Positions 35,766-47,011 of a DNA stretch of 64,000 nt are shown piece by piece. The translations under genes and the position numbers were made by a program. The stretch is from contig CAKMRJ010001112.1 in assembly GCA_928212115.1 (NCBI GenBank), positions 405,031,937 through 405,095,936 of the forward strand. The letters are read 5' to 3'. This stretch comes from Lactuca virosa. Its lineage: Eukaryota > Streptophyta > Magnoliopsida > Asterales > Asteraceae. Under the pieces are notes generated by a model. The model worked only from the letters and a program-made list of their open reading frames with translations, made no database searches and had not been told where the DNA came from. Position 1 is the first letter of the stretch; every line of letters starts with the position of its first letter.

Positions 35766-37426
35766 TCCTTGTATTTGATGATAACTCGATCACGTGTTGG
35801 TATACACAAACCACAACACATGGCGAATATTTCCATCCTTACTTCCAGTCCTTTACATCACACATTATTTGCTTCAAAAGATCCTAAGGTTTTTAAAACA
35901 ACATCTAAACATTTGGAGTGGATGGCTGCAATGCATGAAGAAATGGATGCCTTGCACAAGAATCACACGTGGGATCTTGTGCCTCGCCCTAAGATATCAA
36001 ATGTTGTGGGGTCTAAATGGGTTTATAGGAAAAAATATAAATATGATGGTTCAGTTGATCGTTACAAGGCGCGGTTGGTTGCACAAGGATTTACTCAGCT
36101 TCCGCGGTTAGATTATTCCCTCACTTACAGTCCCATTGTTAAGGATTCCACTGTTCATATCATTTTAGCTTTAGCTACTATCCATCAATGGCATCTACAT
36201 CAATTAGATGTCAAAAATTCCTTTCTTAAATGGAGATCTTACTGAAACCGTTTTTATGGAACAACCCCCAGGTTTCATTAACTCTCATGTTCGTGACTAT
36301 GTATGTTGTCTTAAAAAAGCTTTATACGGCTTAAAACAAGCACCACGTGCTTGATTTCTAGGACTTAGCAATTTTCTTGTTCACATTGGTTTCACATGTA
36401 GCCATGCAAACCCATCTTTATTCGTCTACAAGCGTGAATCATGTCTCATTAATCTCCTCGTTTATGTAGATGATATCATTCTCATCGGGAATAACGAGTC
36501 AACCATTAAACAATTTATCACTCGTCTTCACAGAGAGTTTGCTATCAAAGATTTTGCTATCAAATATTTGGGACAACTTAATTACTTCTTGGTACTTGAA
36601 GTGACCTACACCGACTCTAGTCTTTTTCTAAGTCAAGCAAAGTATGCCTATGATGTTCTTGCTAGGGCAAGGCTCCTTGATGCCAAACTTGTTGGCACAC
36701 CGTTAACACCTGGTGACAGTTTTAACTCTCAAGGCACTCTATTCCACGATCCTAATCTTTATAGGTCTCTTTTGTGGAGCTCTTCAGTATCTCACGATTA
36801 CCAGACCGGACATTTCCTATGCGGTTAATCAGGCAAGTCAGTTTCTACAGTCTCCGATTACCTCTCACTTTTCAATTATTGAAACGCATCCTTCGTTATG
36901 TGAAAGGTACTCTAGCCTACGTACTTACCTTTGATAAGCCATCTACCACCAGGTTGGTGGGATATTTGGACACAGAATGGGCACGATGTAGAGAGACTCG
37001 TTGATCTACCTATGGCTATTCAATTTATTTGGGTGGAAATCTTGTTTCTTAGAGTGCAAAGAAACAACCCACGGTCTCATTTTCTAGTTGTGAATCAGAA
37101 TATCTTTAATGGCAAACATCACCGCTGAAATCATTTGGATTACTCACCTTCTTCGTGTACTTCATGCTCTGCCACCTGATCGTCCGACTATTCTTTATGA
37201 CAAGAAAAGTGCTTACTTTCTTAGTCAAAATCTGGTGTCCCACAAACAAGCATAGCACATCAATTTTGACTATCATTTTATTCGTTCACTCGTCTCATCA
37301 GGGAAATTATACACTAAGTTCATGCCAACCAAGCTCCAGGTTGCGGATATCTTCACCAAGAGCTTATCTCGCCCTCTATTTGACTTCTTTCGTGGAAAAC
37401 TACGAGTTGGTCCCCCACCTGTTCGC
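35766..37426 (+). pseudogene. Copia 3 reverse transcriptase and RNase H
   Basis: RT begins in MHEEMDALHKNHTWDLVPRP, followed by GSKWVYRKKYKYDGS and YKARLVAQGFTQ. A frameshift near 36230 follows HQLDVKNSFL. KKALYGLKQAPRA (about 36311-36350) and LLVYVDDIILIG (about 36456-36490, the catalytic YVDD) are in another frame, with a TGA directly after APRA. RNase H residues (GYLDTEWARCRETR; SAKKQPTVSF near 37057) are again in shifted frames. Confidence 0.85.
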
Positions 37427-37427
37427 T

Positions 37428-37446
37428 CTTAAAGGGGTGAAGGGGG
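37428..37446 (+). other. Copia 3 polypurine tract
   Basis: CTTAAAGGGGTGAAGGGGG directly before the right LTR. Confidence 0.75.
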
Positions 37447-37600
37447 TATTAGGAAATAATTCTCCTTTATGGTAAATATATCCATGTTGTAATTCTCTCA
37501 ATATTTCCCTTTTATATCTCCATATTGTTAGGAGATTATTTGTGTATTTAAATCATTATACGTATTGCATTTTTTAAATCAATAAAATTATCAATAGTTA
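37447..37600 (+). repeat. Copia 3 right LTR
   Basis: 154 bp, about 95% like the left LTR by eye. Confidence 0.85.
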
Positions 37601-37876
37601 AGTGCACCATTTATGTTAGAAGGAAGCTTTGGACATGTGAGTAATGTATTATGGTTAATGAATTTCTACTTTTGATTACCCATTTTTGGTTCAATATTCG
37701 ACACCATTATTTAATCTTTTCTTGGGTGGGGAGGACCGATTTTCTCCGAGTTAGACCCGAGTTTTGACTTAGTTGGACCAGAGTTTGATCGAGGTTAACT
37801 AATTCTACTGAGGTTGACCAAGTCTAAGTATTTTGACCTATTCCTAATAAACTGTCTCGGTACATGTCCGAGTAGG
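37601..37876. other. Unassigned spacer
   Basis: No gene. The second half (about 37735-37860) is rich in GTTGAC/TTGACC words, like the ends of the ACTCGACGAGT-type gypsy LTRs, and may be a leftover piece of one. Confidence 0.4.
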
Positions 37877-38363
37877 CCGGGCTGCACACTGCTATGCCAA
37901 ATCTTAGAAAATTCATAACTTCCTCACACGAAGTCAGATTTGGATGCTTTTTATGCACGCTCTCGGTTTAACGTATACTAAGACTTTAGTTTAGATTGCT
38001 AAAGCTAAAAAGCACTTTATTGTAAACTCACTTTTTACGTCACACAGCGTCGTGCCGGTTTTGTCACGAAACTTCGACAGGTCATAACTTCTTCGTTATA
38101 GCTCGAATTTCAGCATTCTTTATATCTCTGGAATCCTTGTCACGACCACTACAACTTTATTCATAGATATCAGGTTTATCTATATTTTTATTTTTGACGC
38201 TTATTTTCATTTTTAATTTGTTATATCATAGAATGAAGTATAATACACATAAAATCACACAATTCACGTAATTCCTCTTTATTACTTCCTAATAAGTTAC
38301 ATTTGCTGACCCTAACTTTTACATCATTTCATCAATGCTTAGTCTCGAAACACGAGCGTTACA
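37877..38363 (-). repeat. Gypsy 2 3' LTR, truncated
   Basis: About 487 bp aligning with 43087-43243 plus 48109-48441 of the other LTR. Homology stops near the CCGGGCTGCACAC word. Confidence 0.8.
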
Positions 38364-38380
38364 ATTCTCTCCCCCTTAGG
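38364..38380 (-). other. Gypsy 2 polypurine tract
   Basis: Minus strand CCTAAGGGGGAGAGAAT, abutting the 3' LTR. Confidence 0.8.
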
Positions 38381-39260
38381 ATGATTTCGTCCCAGAATCA
38401 TCAACAAAATAGGGATTGTAAAATGACTCCATACGTTATCTCTTCATCCTAGGTAATAACTGTAACTTCTGTGTTCCTTTGAATGAGTATCTAACTCTTG
38501 GACTTCTTGACTGCTGGCGGTGCTCGATCTTGTACCCGCTCTCTATCTCATGTTGGACTTTCAATCGTGAAATTTTTAGTCACAATATTGATCAACGTAT
38601 GATGCAATGCTTAGACTCAGGTCTCTTGGGGTCAAATTCCAGAACGGAATATACCTTCCTTCATGTTCTAATGTGATATAATCACATTCTAGCATGCATC
38701 ACTTCTAGCTATAAGCTTCTTACTTTAGCAACGATCGTGATACTTCTATTGATTTCTTCGATTATCTTTCACTACAAGTGTCTGCTTTAATTCATATGCT
38801 ACATCGATCTCGGTTCCCTGAACTAAATTACATACTCATCTTAGTCGGACTCGATATGATATGACCTCTAGGGTCGGAATAACAATCATCTTCTTAGTCA
38901 TTACCGAAACGATGGTAACGACATACTTGAACAAAACGGAATCAATTACTAGCTTCTTGGTAACCTTATGAGTTTCCCTGATCCAAGTGCGAGTCTTGTG
39001 CTTCCAGTAGTATAAGCCTATACTACCATTCACACTTATTCATACTCGTCCCAAGTATTGTCTCGCAGTTTTCCAAGTTATCATACAAGAATTTCACATA
39101 TTTATTTAACACACCGGATAACATAACCAAGCATTATATCATTTCTTGAAACAATTACATAGGTGTTTAATTTCAACCAATATTATGCCTCTAATAGGCT
39201 ACACCACTTGATACTATCCACATGGCTACTTTATACCTTGATCCTCGGATATAAAGTCCC
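38381..39260 (-). other. Gypsy 2 interior without pol
   Basis: No RT, protease or integrase frame. The segment about 38800-39240 aligns with 1370-1800 in gypsy 1, so the pol loss is shared by two independent insertions. Confidence 0.65.
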
Positions 39261-41012
39261 TTACTCCTGATCCCTTGCATTGTCGCCTGCTTCGTCGAGG
39301 ATCATGTGGAATGCTCTCGCCTTTGTCTTTGGTGGAACTTTTGGCTTCGTAGCTCCTTCCCTGTTTGGGCAGTCTTGCTTGAAGTGTCCCTCTTCACCAC
39401 ACTTAAAGCAGACTTCTCTCTTGGCCGTGCATTCACCGGCATAGTGACCAGTCTTTCTGCATTTGAAGCAGGTCACCTCTTTAGAGCATCTCCCAATGTG
39501 TTTCCGTCTACACTTTTCACACCAATTTTCTTCATTGTTATCTCCATACCTTTTGTTGTTGGGGTCAGACTTTGGGAATATATTTCGCTTGTCAGATCTT
39601 GAAGACCCCTCAAACTTCCTCTTCTCGCCAACTTCAACCTTGTTGGCGGTTCTTCCTTTGATCATTTCTTCAACAAAATTAGCAACCCAGATGGCTGCCT
39701 CAAGAGTAGGTTCCCGACGTACTGGCATAGTGTACTCCCATGGTAGTCCCTTCGTATACTTATCGATTTTTGTTAGCTCGTCACGGACAATGCGCAATGC
39801 AAACTCCATCTTGTCTGTGAAGGCATTGGTATACTCATCAATGGACATGTCACCCTTCTTCAATGTCAGGAACTGATTCTCCAGCTCTAGCATGTTTTGG
39901 GCTGAGCAGAACTTACGTTTAAAGTGTACCAAGAATTCTGCCCATTTCAACTGTAGTGGCTCATTGGGGCTTATGATCATTTCCAACGTGTTGCACCAAC
40001 GAACAGCGCCACCTCTGAACTGACGCCAACTTTTTTCATTGTTATCTCCATACCTTTTGTTGTTGGGATCAGACTTTGGGAACATATTTCGCTTGTCAGA
40101 TCTTGAAGACCCCTCAAACTTCCTCTTCTCGCCAACTTCAACCTTGTTAGCGGTTCTGCCTTTGATCATTTCTTCAACAGACTTAGCAACCCAGATGTAT
40201 GCCTCAAGAGTAGGTTCCTGGTGTACTGGCATAATGTACTCCCATGGTAGTCCCTTCGTATACTTATCGATTTTTGTTATCTCGTCACGGACAATACGCA
40301 ATGCAAACTCCATCTTGTCTGTGAAGGCATTGGTATACTCATCAATGGACATGTCACCCTTCTTCAATGTCAGGAACTGATTCTCCAGCTCTAGCATGTT
40401 TTGGGCTGAGCAGAACTTGCGTTTAAAATGTACCAAGAATTCCGCCCATTTCAACTGTAGTGGCTCATTGGGGCTTATGATCTTTTCCAACGTGTTCCAC
40501 CAACGAACAGCGCCACCTCTGAACTTACATAATGCATATGTGGTTTGTAGCTTTCCCTTGCAACCACATGTTATGAAGGCCAACTCCATCTTCGAGATCC
40601 AGTCCATAACTCTAACTGGATCTTCTTTCCCACTGAAATTAGATGGCTTGCAAGTTGTGAAGTCCTTATACTTTCATTCGTTCCTCTCGACTCCTTCATC
40701 TTGGTTGTTCCTCATAACCACTGGCGGTTCAGCTTGACCAACGGTCCTACTGTTGCTCTCTTCCTATGACTGTCTGTCATTCAGTTCTGGTTGTTCAACA
40801 GGCATCGAAGGTTCATCTCTATTATTCATCAACATCTGTCTCATCTCTTCCCTCTATTCGTCCATCATCTCCCGAATCATGGCTTGTATTCCAGCCATCG
40901 TGACTGGCTCAGGTGTAGCTTCTACTATCGGCACCTGCTCAATCCCTTGGGGATAAGGCTGTTGATTCCTGTTCCCATTTGCGTTTTCGACTCCACTTCG
41001 GTTTCCCACCAT
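39261..41012 (-). pseudogene. Gypsy 2 gag with three early stops and an internal duplication
   Basis: The ATG is at 41010-41012 (MVGNRSGVENANGN). The frame has TAG, TAG and TGA stops in its first 135 codons and is then open from 40607 to 39261 (448 codons). The core includes GGAVRWWNTLEKI, KWAEFLVHFKRKFCSAQ and LTLKKGDMSIDEY, typical of gypsy gag. A 168-codon block is present twice in tandem (40020-40523 and 39516-40019). Two clear CCHC knuckles, CFKCRKTGHYAGEC and CFKCGEEGHFKQDC, follow, with a further Cys/His cluster before them. Alignment to gypsy 1 gag supports the start. The stops look like CAG to TAG and Cys to TGA changes. Confidence 0.88.
39516..40523 (-). repeat. 504-bp in-frame tandem duplication within gypsy 2 gag
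   Basis: Residues 29-196 and 197-362 of the open part are the same sequence with a few changes (for example WWNTLEKI/WCNTLEMI, DEITKID/DELTKID). Confidence 0.93.
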
Positions 41013-41365
41013 CTCGATCTATACACCAAAGTAGGTGAATTTAGATCTTTATTTATGATAGACGTTTAAATCCTCCTTATCACTTTGAAACGTTACATGC
41101 TAGTTCTAATATCGTAGTTGAACGCTTAGAATCCTGAATACGTAAGCTTTCCATATCCGGTCGGCAATAGACCATAGATCCGAACAAATAATAGCATATA
41201 AGGTAAACATAAAGCATTTAGCACATAAAATCATTTTAGGTATCTTTCATAAAATAAACTAGTGCTTGTGTCTAAAATATGGTAGACACTCATCTCACGA
41301 TCATCGCTTAGCATTCTAAGTTTACGTCTAGAAATCCTACAAATTCCTAGTTCGCTTAAACTAAT

Positions 41366-41377
41366 GCTCTGATACCA
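41366..41377 (-). other. Gypsy 2 primer binding site
   Basis: Minus strand TGGTATCAGAGC, perfect to the tRNA-iMet complement, two bases from the LTR. Confidence 0.85.
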
Positions 41378-41739
41378 ACTGTGACATTCCCAATTTCACG
41401 GCCAGAAAAGACCGATTTGTTTATGCTTTATTTGGAAAGCAGAGTATCCTTTTTAAAGAAAAGTGTTGCAGAATTTGTTCCCAGAAAAACAAGATAAAGA
41501 TATTATCAAAGCATTTCCGAAGAAATGTATTTGGTTTATATTAAAACTTTGGGATGTCATCTTCAATACAGAAACATAAGCATAAACATACTTTACATTC
41601 ATTTACACTAGTGATTTACATCTCCTTTAATCTCTCAGTGTAGTGTAGCTTCGTACCGACACCTATGATACAGATAAACTGAGTGGGTCAGGTTGGGAAA
41701 CCTGCTGAGTACATAGGGTTTTCAATCACACAATGTTAT

Positions 41740-41742
<3 letters not shown>

Positions 41743-41779
<37 letters not shown>
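41743..41779. repeat. (AT)18 microsatellite in gypsy 2 LTR
   Basis: A pure AT run of about 37 bases. Confidence 0.95.
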
Positions 41780-41783
<4 letters not shown>

Positions 41784-42576
41784 CTCACAAAATATACAAT
41801 TTCACCATATATAAGCAACTTTACCCCACCCCGTCGATCCTCACAATGATACGATCTATACTCTAAAATTAACCTTTTTACCTAATCTATACTCCCGGAT
41901 CTAAAATTTGCCTCTTTTCCTAATCCATACTCCCGGATCGGGTATGTCTGATCCATACTCCCGGATCTAATAACAAATAACTATGTCCTATCTATACTCT
42001 CGGACTAAGGACAACTGACTAAGTCTAATTCATACTCTCGGATCATTGACAAGTTTTAAGGTTATTCCCTCCGTATATATCTCACTCGTACTCACAAGGA
42101 GATACTACCCAATGTCCCTCTTAATTTATTTAGGTCTACTCAGCATCCTAAATCATCATATATTTACTATATATGCTCTTAACACGTATTTCAGGCTGTA
42201 TCAAATGTTCCACACATAAACATATAATTTAATTCTTTTACTAAAATCATGTTCATGAAATGGAGTATGCACTCACTTGATAAGGTGGTGATTCTAACTT
42301 GGACAACTCTTCACTTCTTAAAAATATGATTTCCTTTGACGAAACTGGGTGGTTTGCTGAAAACCGGGCTCTGCGGGGGGGAGCTTTCCGACCCGAAAAA
42401 ATCTTTTTCTCGGATCCTTCGGGCACTCTGGGGCCTTCTCCTAACACCAGGAAGATTCTATGGGTTGGGGAGTGTTTAGAAAGAGAGAGAAAAAGAGAGT
42501 AGAGAGAAGAAGAATGGATGAGGAGTGAAGAATAAGGGCTGGCCTTGCACCTCCTTGTATAGCAGGCCGAAGTCTC

Positions 42577-42760
42577 GGTACGCAGGGCGTTCCTGCGAGG
42601 AGTGCAACGCGTTCCGGAGCGCAGGGCGTTCCTGTGAACGCAACGCGTAGGATCGGGTTCGTACAAATGCGTGTCATCCTTCGGTTGGAGCGACGTGGCC
42701 GAAAGGAGGCCTAGTCTTTGCGAACGCGGAGCGTTCCTTCCCTCTACGCGGGGCGTTCCC
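42577..42760 (-). promoter_or_regulatory. CpG inverted-repeat array upstream of gypsy 2 TATA
   Basis: Repeated ACGCnnnGCGT-type palindromes, the best being GAACGC-GGA-GCGTTC (42722-42736). Confidence 0.55.
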
Positions 42761-43243
42761 CCTCGGACAGCTTCGCAATTTCTTCTCTAGAATTCTAAAT
42801 TTCGTAACTTTTGCATACGAGCTCTGTTTTCGACATTCTTTATATCCACGCGTAGGTAGGGACGTAATCTACAACTTTCGCTTTGACTCCGTTGGCTAAT
42901 TTTGACATTATTTTTAAAGCTATATTTTTAATAGGTCATGACAGGAAAAGTCCATTAAAAATTCATAACTTTGCCATCCGACGTCCGATTTCGTCTGTCT
43001 TTTTATCGTTGAGCTCCTATTGACGAGATCTATGACTCTCATTTAGGTTTTGTCGGCTAAAAATCGCTCGATCTAAAATTCAAACTCCGGGTTGCACACT
43101 TTTGTGCCAAATCTTAGAAAATTCATAACTTCCTCACACGAAGTCAAATTTGGACATTTTTTATGCCCACGCTTGGTTTAACATATACTACGACTTTCGT
43201 TTAGATCACTAAGGCTAAAAAGCACTTTATCGTAAACTCACTT

Positions 43244-45324
43244 TGTAGCACCCGATTCCTGGTACGTATTTAATTAAAGAAATTCATGTGTTTTCTCTGG
43301 GACTCGATGAGTTGGTGGCCCAACTCGTCGTGTAGAGTCGTGATCCACGGGAGTGTAAGTGACCTACTCGACGAGTCGGGAGACCGACTCGGCGAGTAGG
43401 CGTTGTTTGAGTGAAACCCTAAATTTGAGGGTTTTCACCCTATTTAACACCTTATATCAGCCTCCATCGTCCCTTATACTCCCAGAGGATATCATATCGA
43501 AACCCTAGCCGTTTTTTAGTGTTCTAAGGGCATTTTGGTGCTTTTTTGGTGGGTTGTGAAGCTTGAGAAGAGGGAAGGAACTTGTGAGACCAAGGGGAAA
43601 CAAGAAGATCCAGAGTTTGAAGCTCGTTTTCATCTTATTGAAGGTATGAAGCTGAACCTTTGTCTATAGATCTTGATTTTTGGGCCTTTTCCTTCATATT
43701 TCTAAGCCCCTAGAGAGGTTGTATTCAGGATTTAGTGTTGGAAGTCATTGTGTGCTTTAGATCCAGGTCTATTGGGGGGTTTTATGGCACAAAGGTGCCT
43801 ATTTTGTTGCCATGAACACCCCATGCACTTTGGAGGCCATCTTTTATGGCTTTTTGGGCCAAAGACCCCTTGCATGTGTACCAAGTTTGGAACTTTACGT
43901 GTAAAATGGACATTAGGAGGCCTGATCTATGGTTTTGGTGTGTTAAGACCCATTTAAATCGACTATATAGTGTTGGCCAAGGATGGACTCGACGAATTGT
44001 TCTTAGAACTCGGCGAGTCGCGGTGTATTGACCACCAAATCCTTTCTGTGGATGGATCACATGTTAAGGAGAAAGTCCCTTAGTTGTTTAGACGCGTAAA
44101 AGGAACTGGGAATCATAGGACCCGGCGAGTGTATGAACAGACTCGGCGAGTCCAAAGCAATCTCCCAATCTTTGAAGATGGACTCGACGAGTTGTTCATA
44201 CAACTCGACGAGTCATAGACTGGACACATTCTTATAATGGAGATGAACTCGATGAGTTCAAGGATGAACTCGACGAGTCGGATGAAGATGGTCCCGATGG
44301 TTTGAATGAAGGAGAACCCATCGAGTTCTTTCCAGACTCGACGAGTGGAGTCGGGGTTGGATCGGGTTAGTAGAGTATGGACTCGACGAGTTAGTAGACC
44401 AACTCGGCGAGTCAGGTCAACAGGGTGTTGACTTTGACCAATGTTGACTTTGCCTGGTTTTGGTATTGACCCTGGCTAGGGTTGTATGTTCGGTTTGATG
44501 ACTTGAAGGTTGTCGTGTAAGGATTGAGGGGTCGAGGAGAGTCGACCTTCACGCAGAGGACAGTTCCGATACGACACGACATCGTGGTGAGTTACCTTCC
44601 GGTAGCGGTGGGTCTACGGCCACAATGCCGGCCCACCAGTAGGAGTTATATGTTAGATGATTGTCTTTGTGATATTCATCTAGGTCTGCTACTACCTGTT
44701 ATGTTTTATATACTAGCATGATATGATGTTACGTGATGATATAGTAGTAGGGGGAGATAGTCCCCAAGTTACCGGCCGAAGGGGTAGTTTAGTACCCAGC
44801 TATGTTAGATTATGATTACGTGACTGTATGTGATAGACCGGTCGAGAGGGCCGAAGGGGTAGTCCAGCACCCAGATATGTTAGGCAAGGTCACCGGTCGA
44901 GAGGACCGAAAGGGTAGGCCAGCACCCATATATGCTAGGCAAGGTCACCGGTCGAGAGGACCGAAGGGGTAGGTCGGGCACCCAGATATGCCTGGCAGTA
45001 TGTATGTTATGTGTTTGTATGGTATGTGGTATGATGGGGGAACTCACTAAGCTTCGTGCTTACAGTTTTCAGTTTTGTTTCATGTACCTCTTCAGCGAAG
45101 GGGAAGGAGTCGGCGCGGTAGCGGCACATCACACTCACGCATGATTCCCGCATTGAGTTTTCTGGGATTGTACTCTGATTATTACTATTATCCGATGATA
45201 TGTTTTTGAGACACGACCTAATGGTTTTATGAATTAATATAATGTTAGCAATGTTTGATAAATGATTTCACATGATTACTTAATTAAAAATGAAATTTTT
45301 AGCCTTGAAAATTAGGATATTACA
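43244..45324 (+). repeat. Gypsy C left LTR
   Basis: 2081 bp. Carries paired ACTCGACGAGT/ACTCGGCGAGT palindromes upstream of a TATA-like TATTTAA (43366-43397, then 43441) and again at 43986-44421, an approximately 52-bp tandem repeat (44840-44995, 'gaccggtcgagaggaccgaa') and a stem-loop TAAGC-TTCGT-GCTTA (45048-45062). Confidence 0.92.
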
Positions 45325-46300
45325 AGTTGGTATCAGAGCCTTAGTTTGAGGGATTTGGATACACTCTCGGGTGTGTCTGAACTCAAACTGAGGACTTGGT
45401 AAGAAAATTTTCAAAAAAGAAAATCACTTTATGAAAAGAAGTTGGAAAAGAGAAAAAGGAATTTTGAAAAAGAACAAGATGTGTGATGTGCGCGACCGGC
45501 CGAGCTCAAGTAAGTTTTCCATAAGATACTCATGCATCTTATGTTATGATATGATATGATTATGAGAATTGCATGCTAGATTAGGGCTAGAGGATCTAGG
45601 AAGGATGCCTTATATGCCTACTGTATATGTATGAGAAATGCATGCTAGATTAGGGCTAAGGATCTAGGAAGATGCCTGATATGCCTGCTATATGTGCTTT
45701 TGAGCTGTGATATGTTACTGATTAGTCAGTTATATGATAGCTTGGATAGAGTACGATTGGATTGGGTTACTCAATGCTCGAATGTTGTTGCTTTGTGCTT
45801 CGGGAGTCCTAGTTATCTTTAGCTAACTAGTAAACGAATACTTTAAGTTACATATTGCGAGGATGAAATAATTCCAGAAGGTTAGGTCTAGCCCTACTGC
45901 GCAGCTCTTGTTTGAGACCAACCATTGTGGGTAGAACCTTTCATTCGAAGAATTATCTGGTCTTAGTAATATGTAATGGTATTCACGAGCTAGTTAGGTA
46001 AAGGTAGTAGGGGTTCCTTATGCAGATGATGACGGAGAGTAGGTCGGAGAGTCACCCTAGGGTAAGCCTAGGACGAGATTGGAAAAGAGTGCAACGATAA
46101 TAGGAGGGACTTGGTGAAGTCGAAGCAATCCTCGAGGAAAGTACGGATAGATGTGGAAGGTAGTATGGGCCCGTACTAATAAAAGCAGAGGATCCGTACT
46201 CAAATCGAGGAGGGCCGAGATGGAACCAGGAAACTTGTAGAGTGTATGAAACCTCTCGAGGTTTATGTATGATTCTGACAGTTATGTGTTATGTTTCAGA
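45325..46300 (+). other. Gypsy C leader with primer site and possible intron
   Basis: Primer site TGGTATCAGAGCC starts at 45328. AAG|GTAAG-like CAAGTAAGTT near 45506 and TTTCAG at 46294-46299, one base before the gag ATG, could bound a leader intron. No gene. Confidence 0.5.
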
Positions 46301-47011
46301 ATGGTGATGATCACACGTCATGGAGGAGGAGGTTCAGGATCAGGATCCGGTTCAGGATCAGATTCGGGAGCAGGTACCGAGCCAGTTGATGAGGGGCTAC
46401 GTGAGTTCATTGCTTCTGAGATCACGAGTGGTATCCTTGAGTCGACCCCGATGATTTTTGGGTCGATCAAGGAAGGGATCATTGAGTTGATGGAGGATCG
46501 CCTCGGGGCGTTCAGGAGTGACATGGCACACAGCCAGTCAGGGTCACGCACACTGTCCTTTAAGGACTTTAGGGGCAGTGGTGCGCAGGATTTCCATAGG
46601 GATAAGGACCCCATCGCAGCCAGGAGGTGGATTGCAGACATTGATTCTGCACAGTTGACGAGCTTCTGCCCTGAGGGGTCGAAGGTGCGATATGATGCAG
46701 GTTGTTTGAGAGATAGGGCCAGAGATTGGTGGGAGTCGGTTGGCGACTCGTTGGGAGCTTCGGCGATTGAGGCTATGACTTGGTCGGACTTTGTGACCAA
46801 GTTCTGGTTTGAGTTTGCGCCAGCTGTAGAGCTTCAGCAGTTGGCCAAGGAGTTTCTGGATATGAGGCAGACGACAGAGATGGTGGCGGAGATTACCGCC
46901 AAGTTCCGGGAGAGGGCATTATTGGAGCCCCAGTATGTGGGAGATGAGGATATGCGGAGGACCCGCTATCACGACATGTTGAGAGCGGATATTCGGGACA
47001 CATTCTTATAA
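46301..47011 (+). pseudogene. Gypsy C gag, truncated by deletion
   Basis: Starts MVMITRHGGGGSGSGSGSGS at 46301 (an upstream in-frame ATG at 46265 lies before the likely splice acceptor). The gag core is visible: DPIAARRWIADIDSAQLTSF, RDRARDWWESVGD, WSDFVTKFWFEFAPAVE, RERALLEPQYVGDEDMRR. After RYHDMLRADIR the frame runs into LTR sequence and stops at 47011 (about 236 codons). The zinc knuckles and all of pol are gone. Related to the gag of gypsy E. Confidence 0.88.

Larger units (their letters stand above)
32953..37600 (+). mobile_element. Copia 3: degenerate full-length Ty1/copia element
   Basis: Short LTRs (32953-33107 and 37447-37600) starting TATTAGGAAATAATTCTCC, a primer site (TGGTATCGGCC at 33110), gag, protease, integrase, RT and RNase H in copia order, and a polypurine tract AAAGGGGTGAAGGGGG. 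Multiple stops and frameshifts. I see no convincing target duplication (CCAAG on the left, AGTGC on the right). It is the same family as copia A, in opposite orientation. Confidence 0.9.
41380..43243 (-). repeat. Gypsy 2 5' LTR, inner part
   Basis: Contains the stem-loop (41689-41704), an AT microsatellite (41743-41779), spaced copies of CATACTCCCGGATC (about 41860-42050), a TATA-like TATACAAGG (minus, about 42553-42562) and CpG inverted repeats upstream of it (42577-42760). It continues at 48114-48441 beyond gypsy C. A 137-codon minus frame at 42253-42666 lies across the presumed transcription start and is probably chance. Confidence 0.88.

Noticed and set aside
32953..37600. Target duplication for copia 3
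   Set aside because: Flanks CCAAG and AGTGC do not match; small end erosion prevents a confident call.
37601..37876. 5' continuation of the gypsy 2 3' LTR
   Set aside because: No alignment with the other gypsy 2 LTR upstream of the CCGGGCTGCACAC word; the sequence looks like another LTR type.
42253..42666. 137-codon minus frame in the gypsy 2 LTR
   Set aside because: Crosses the presumed promoter and start of transcription, low complexity, no counterpart in the related gypsy 1 LTR.
46318..46800. 160-codon minus frame
   Set aside because: Antisense shadow of gypsy C gag.
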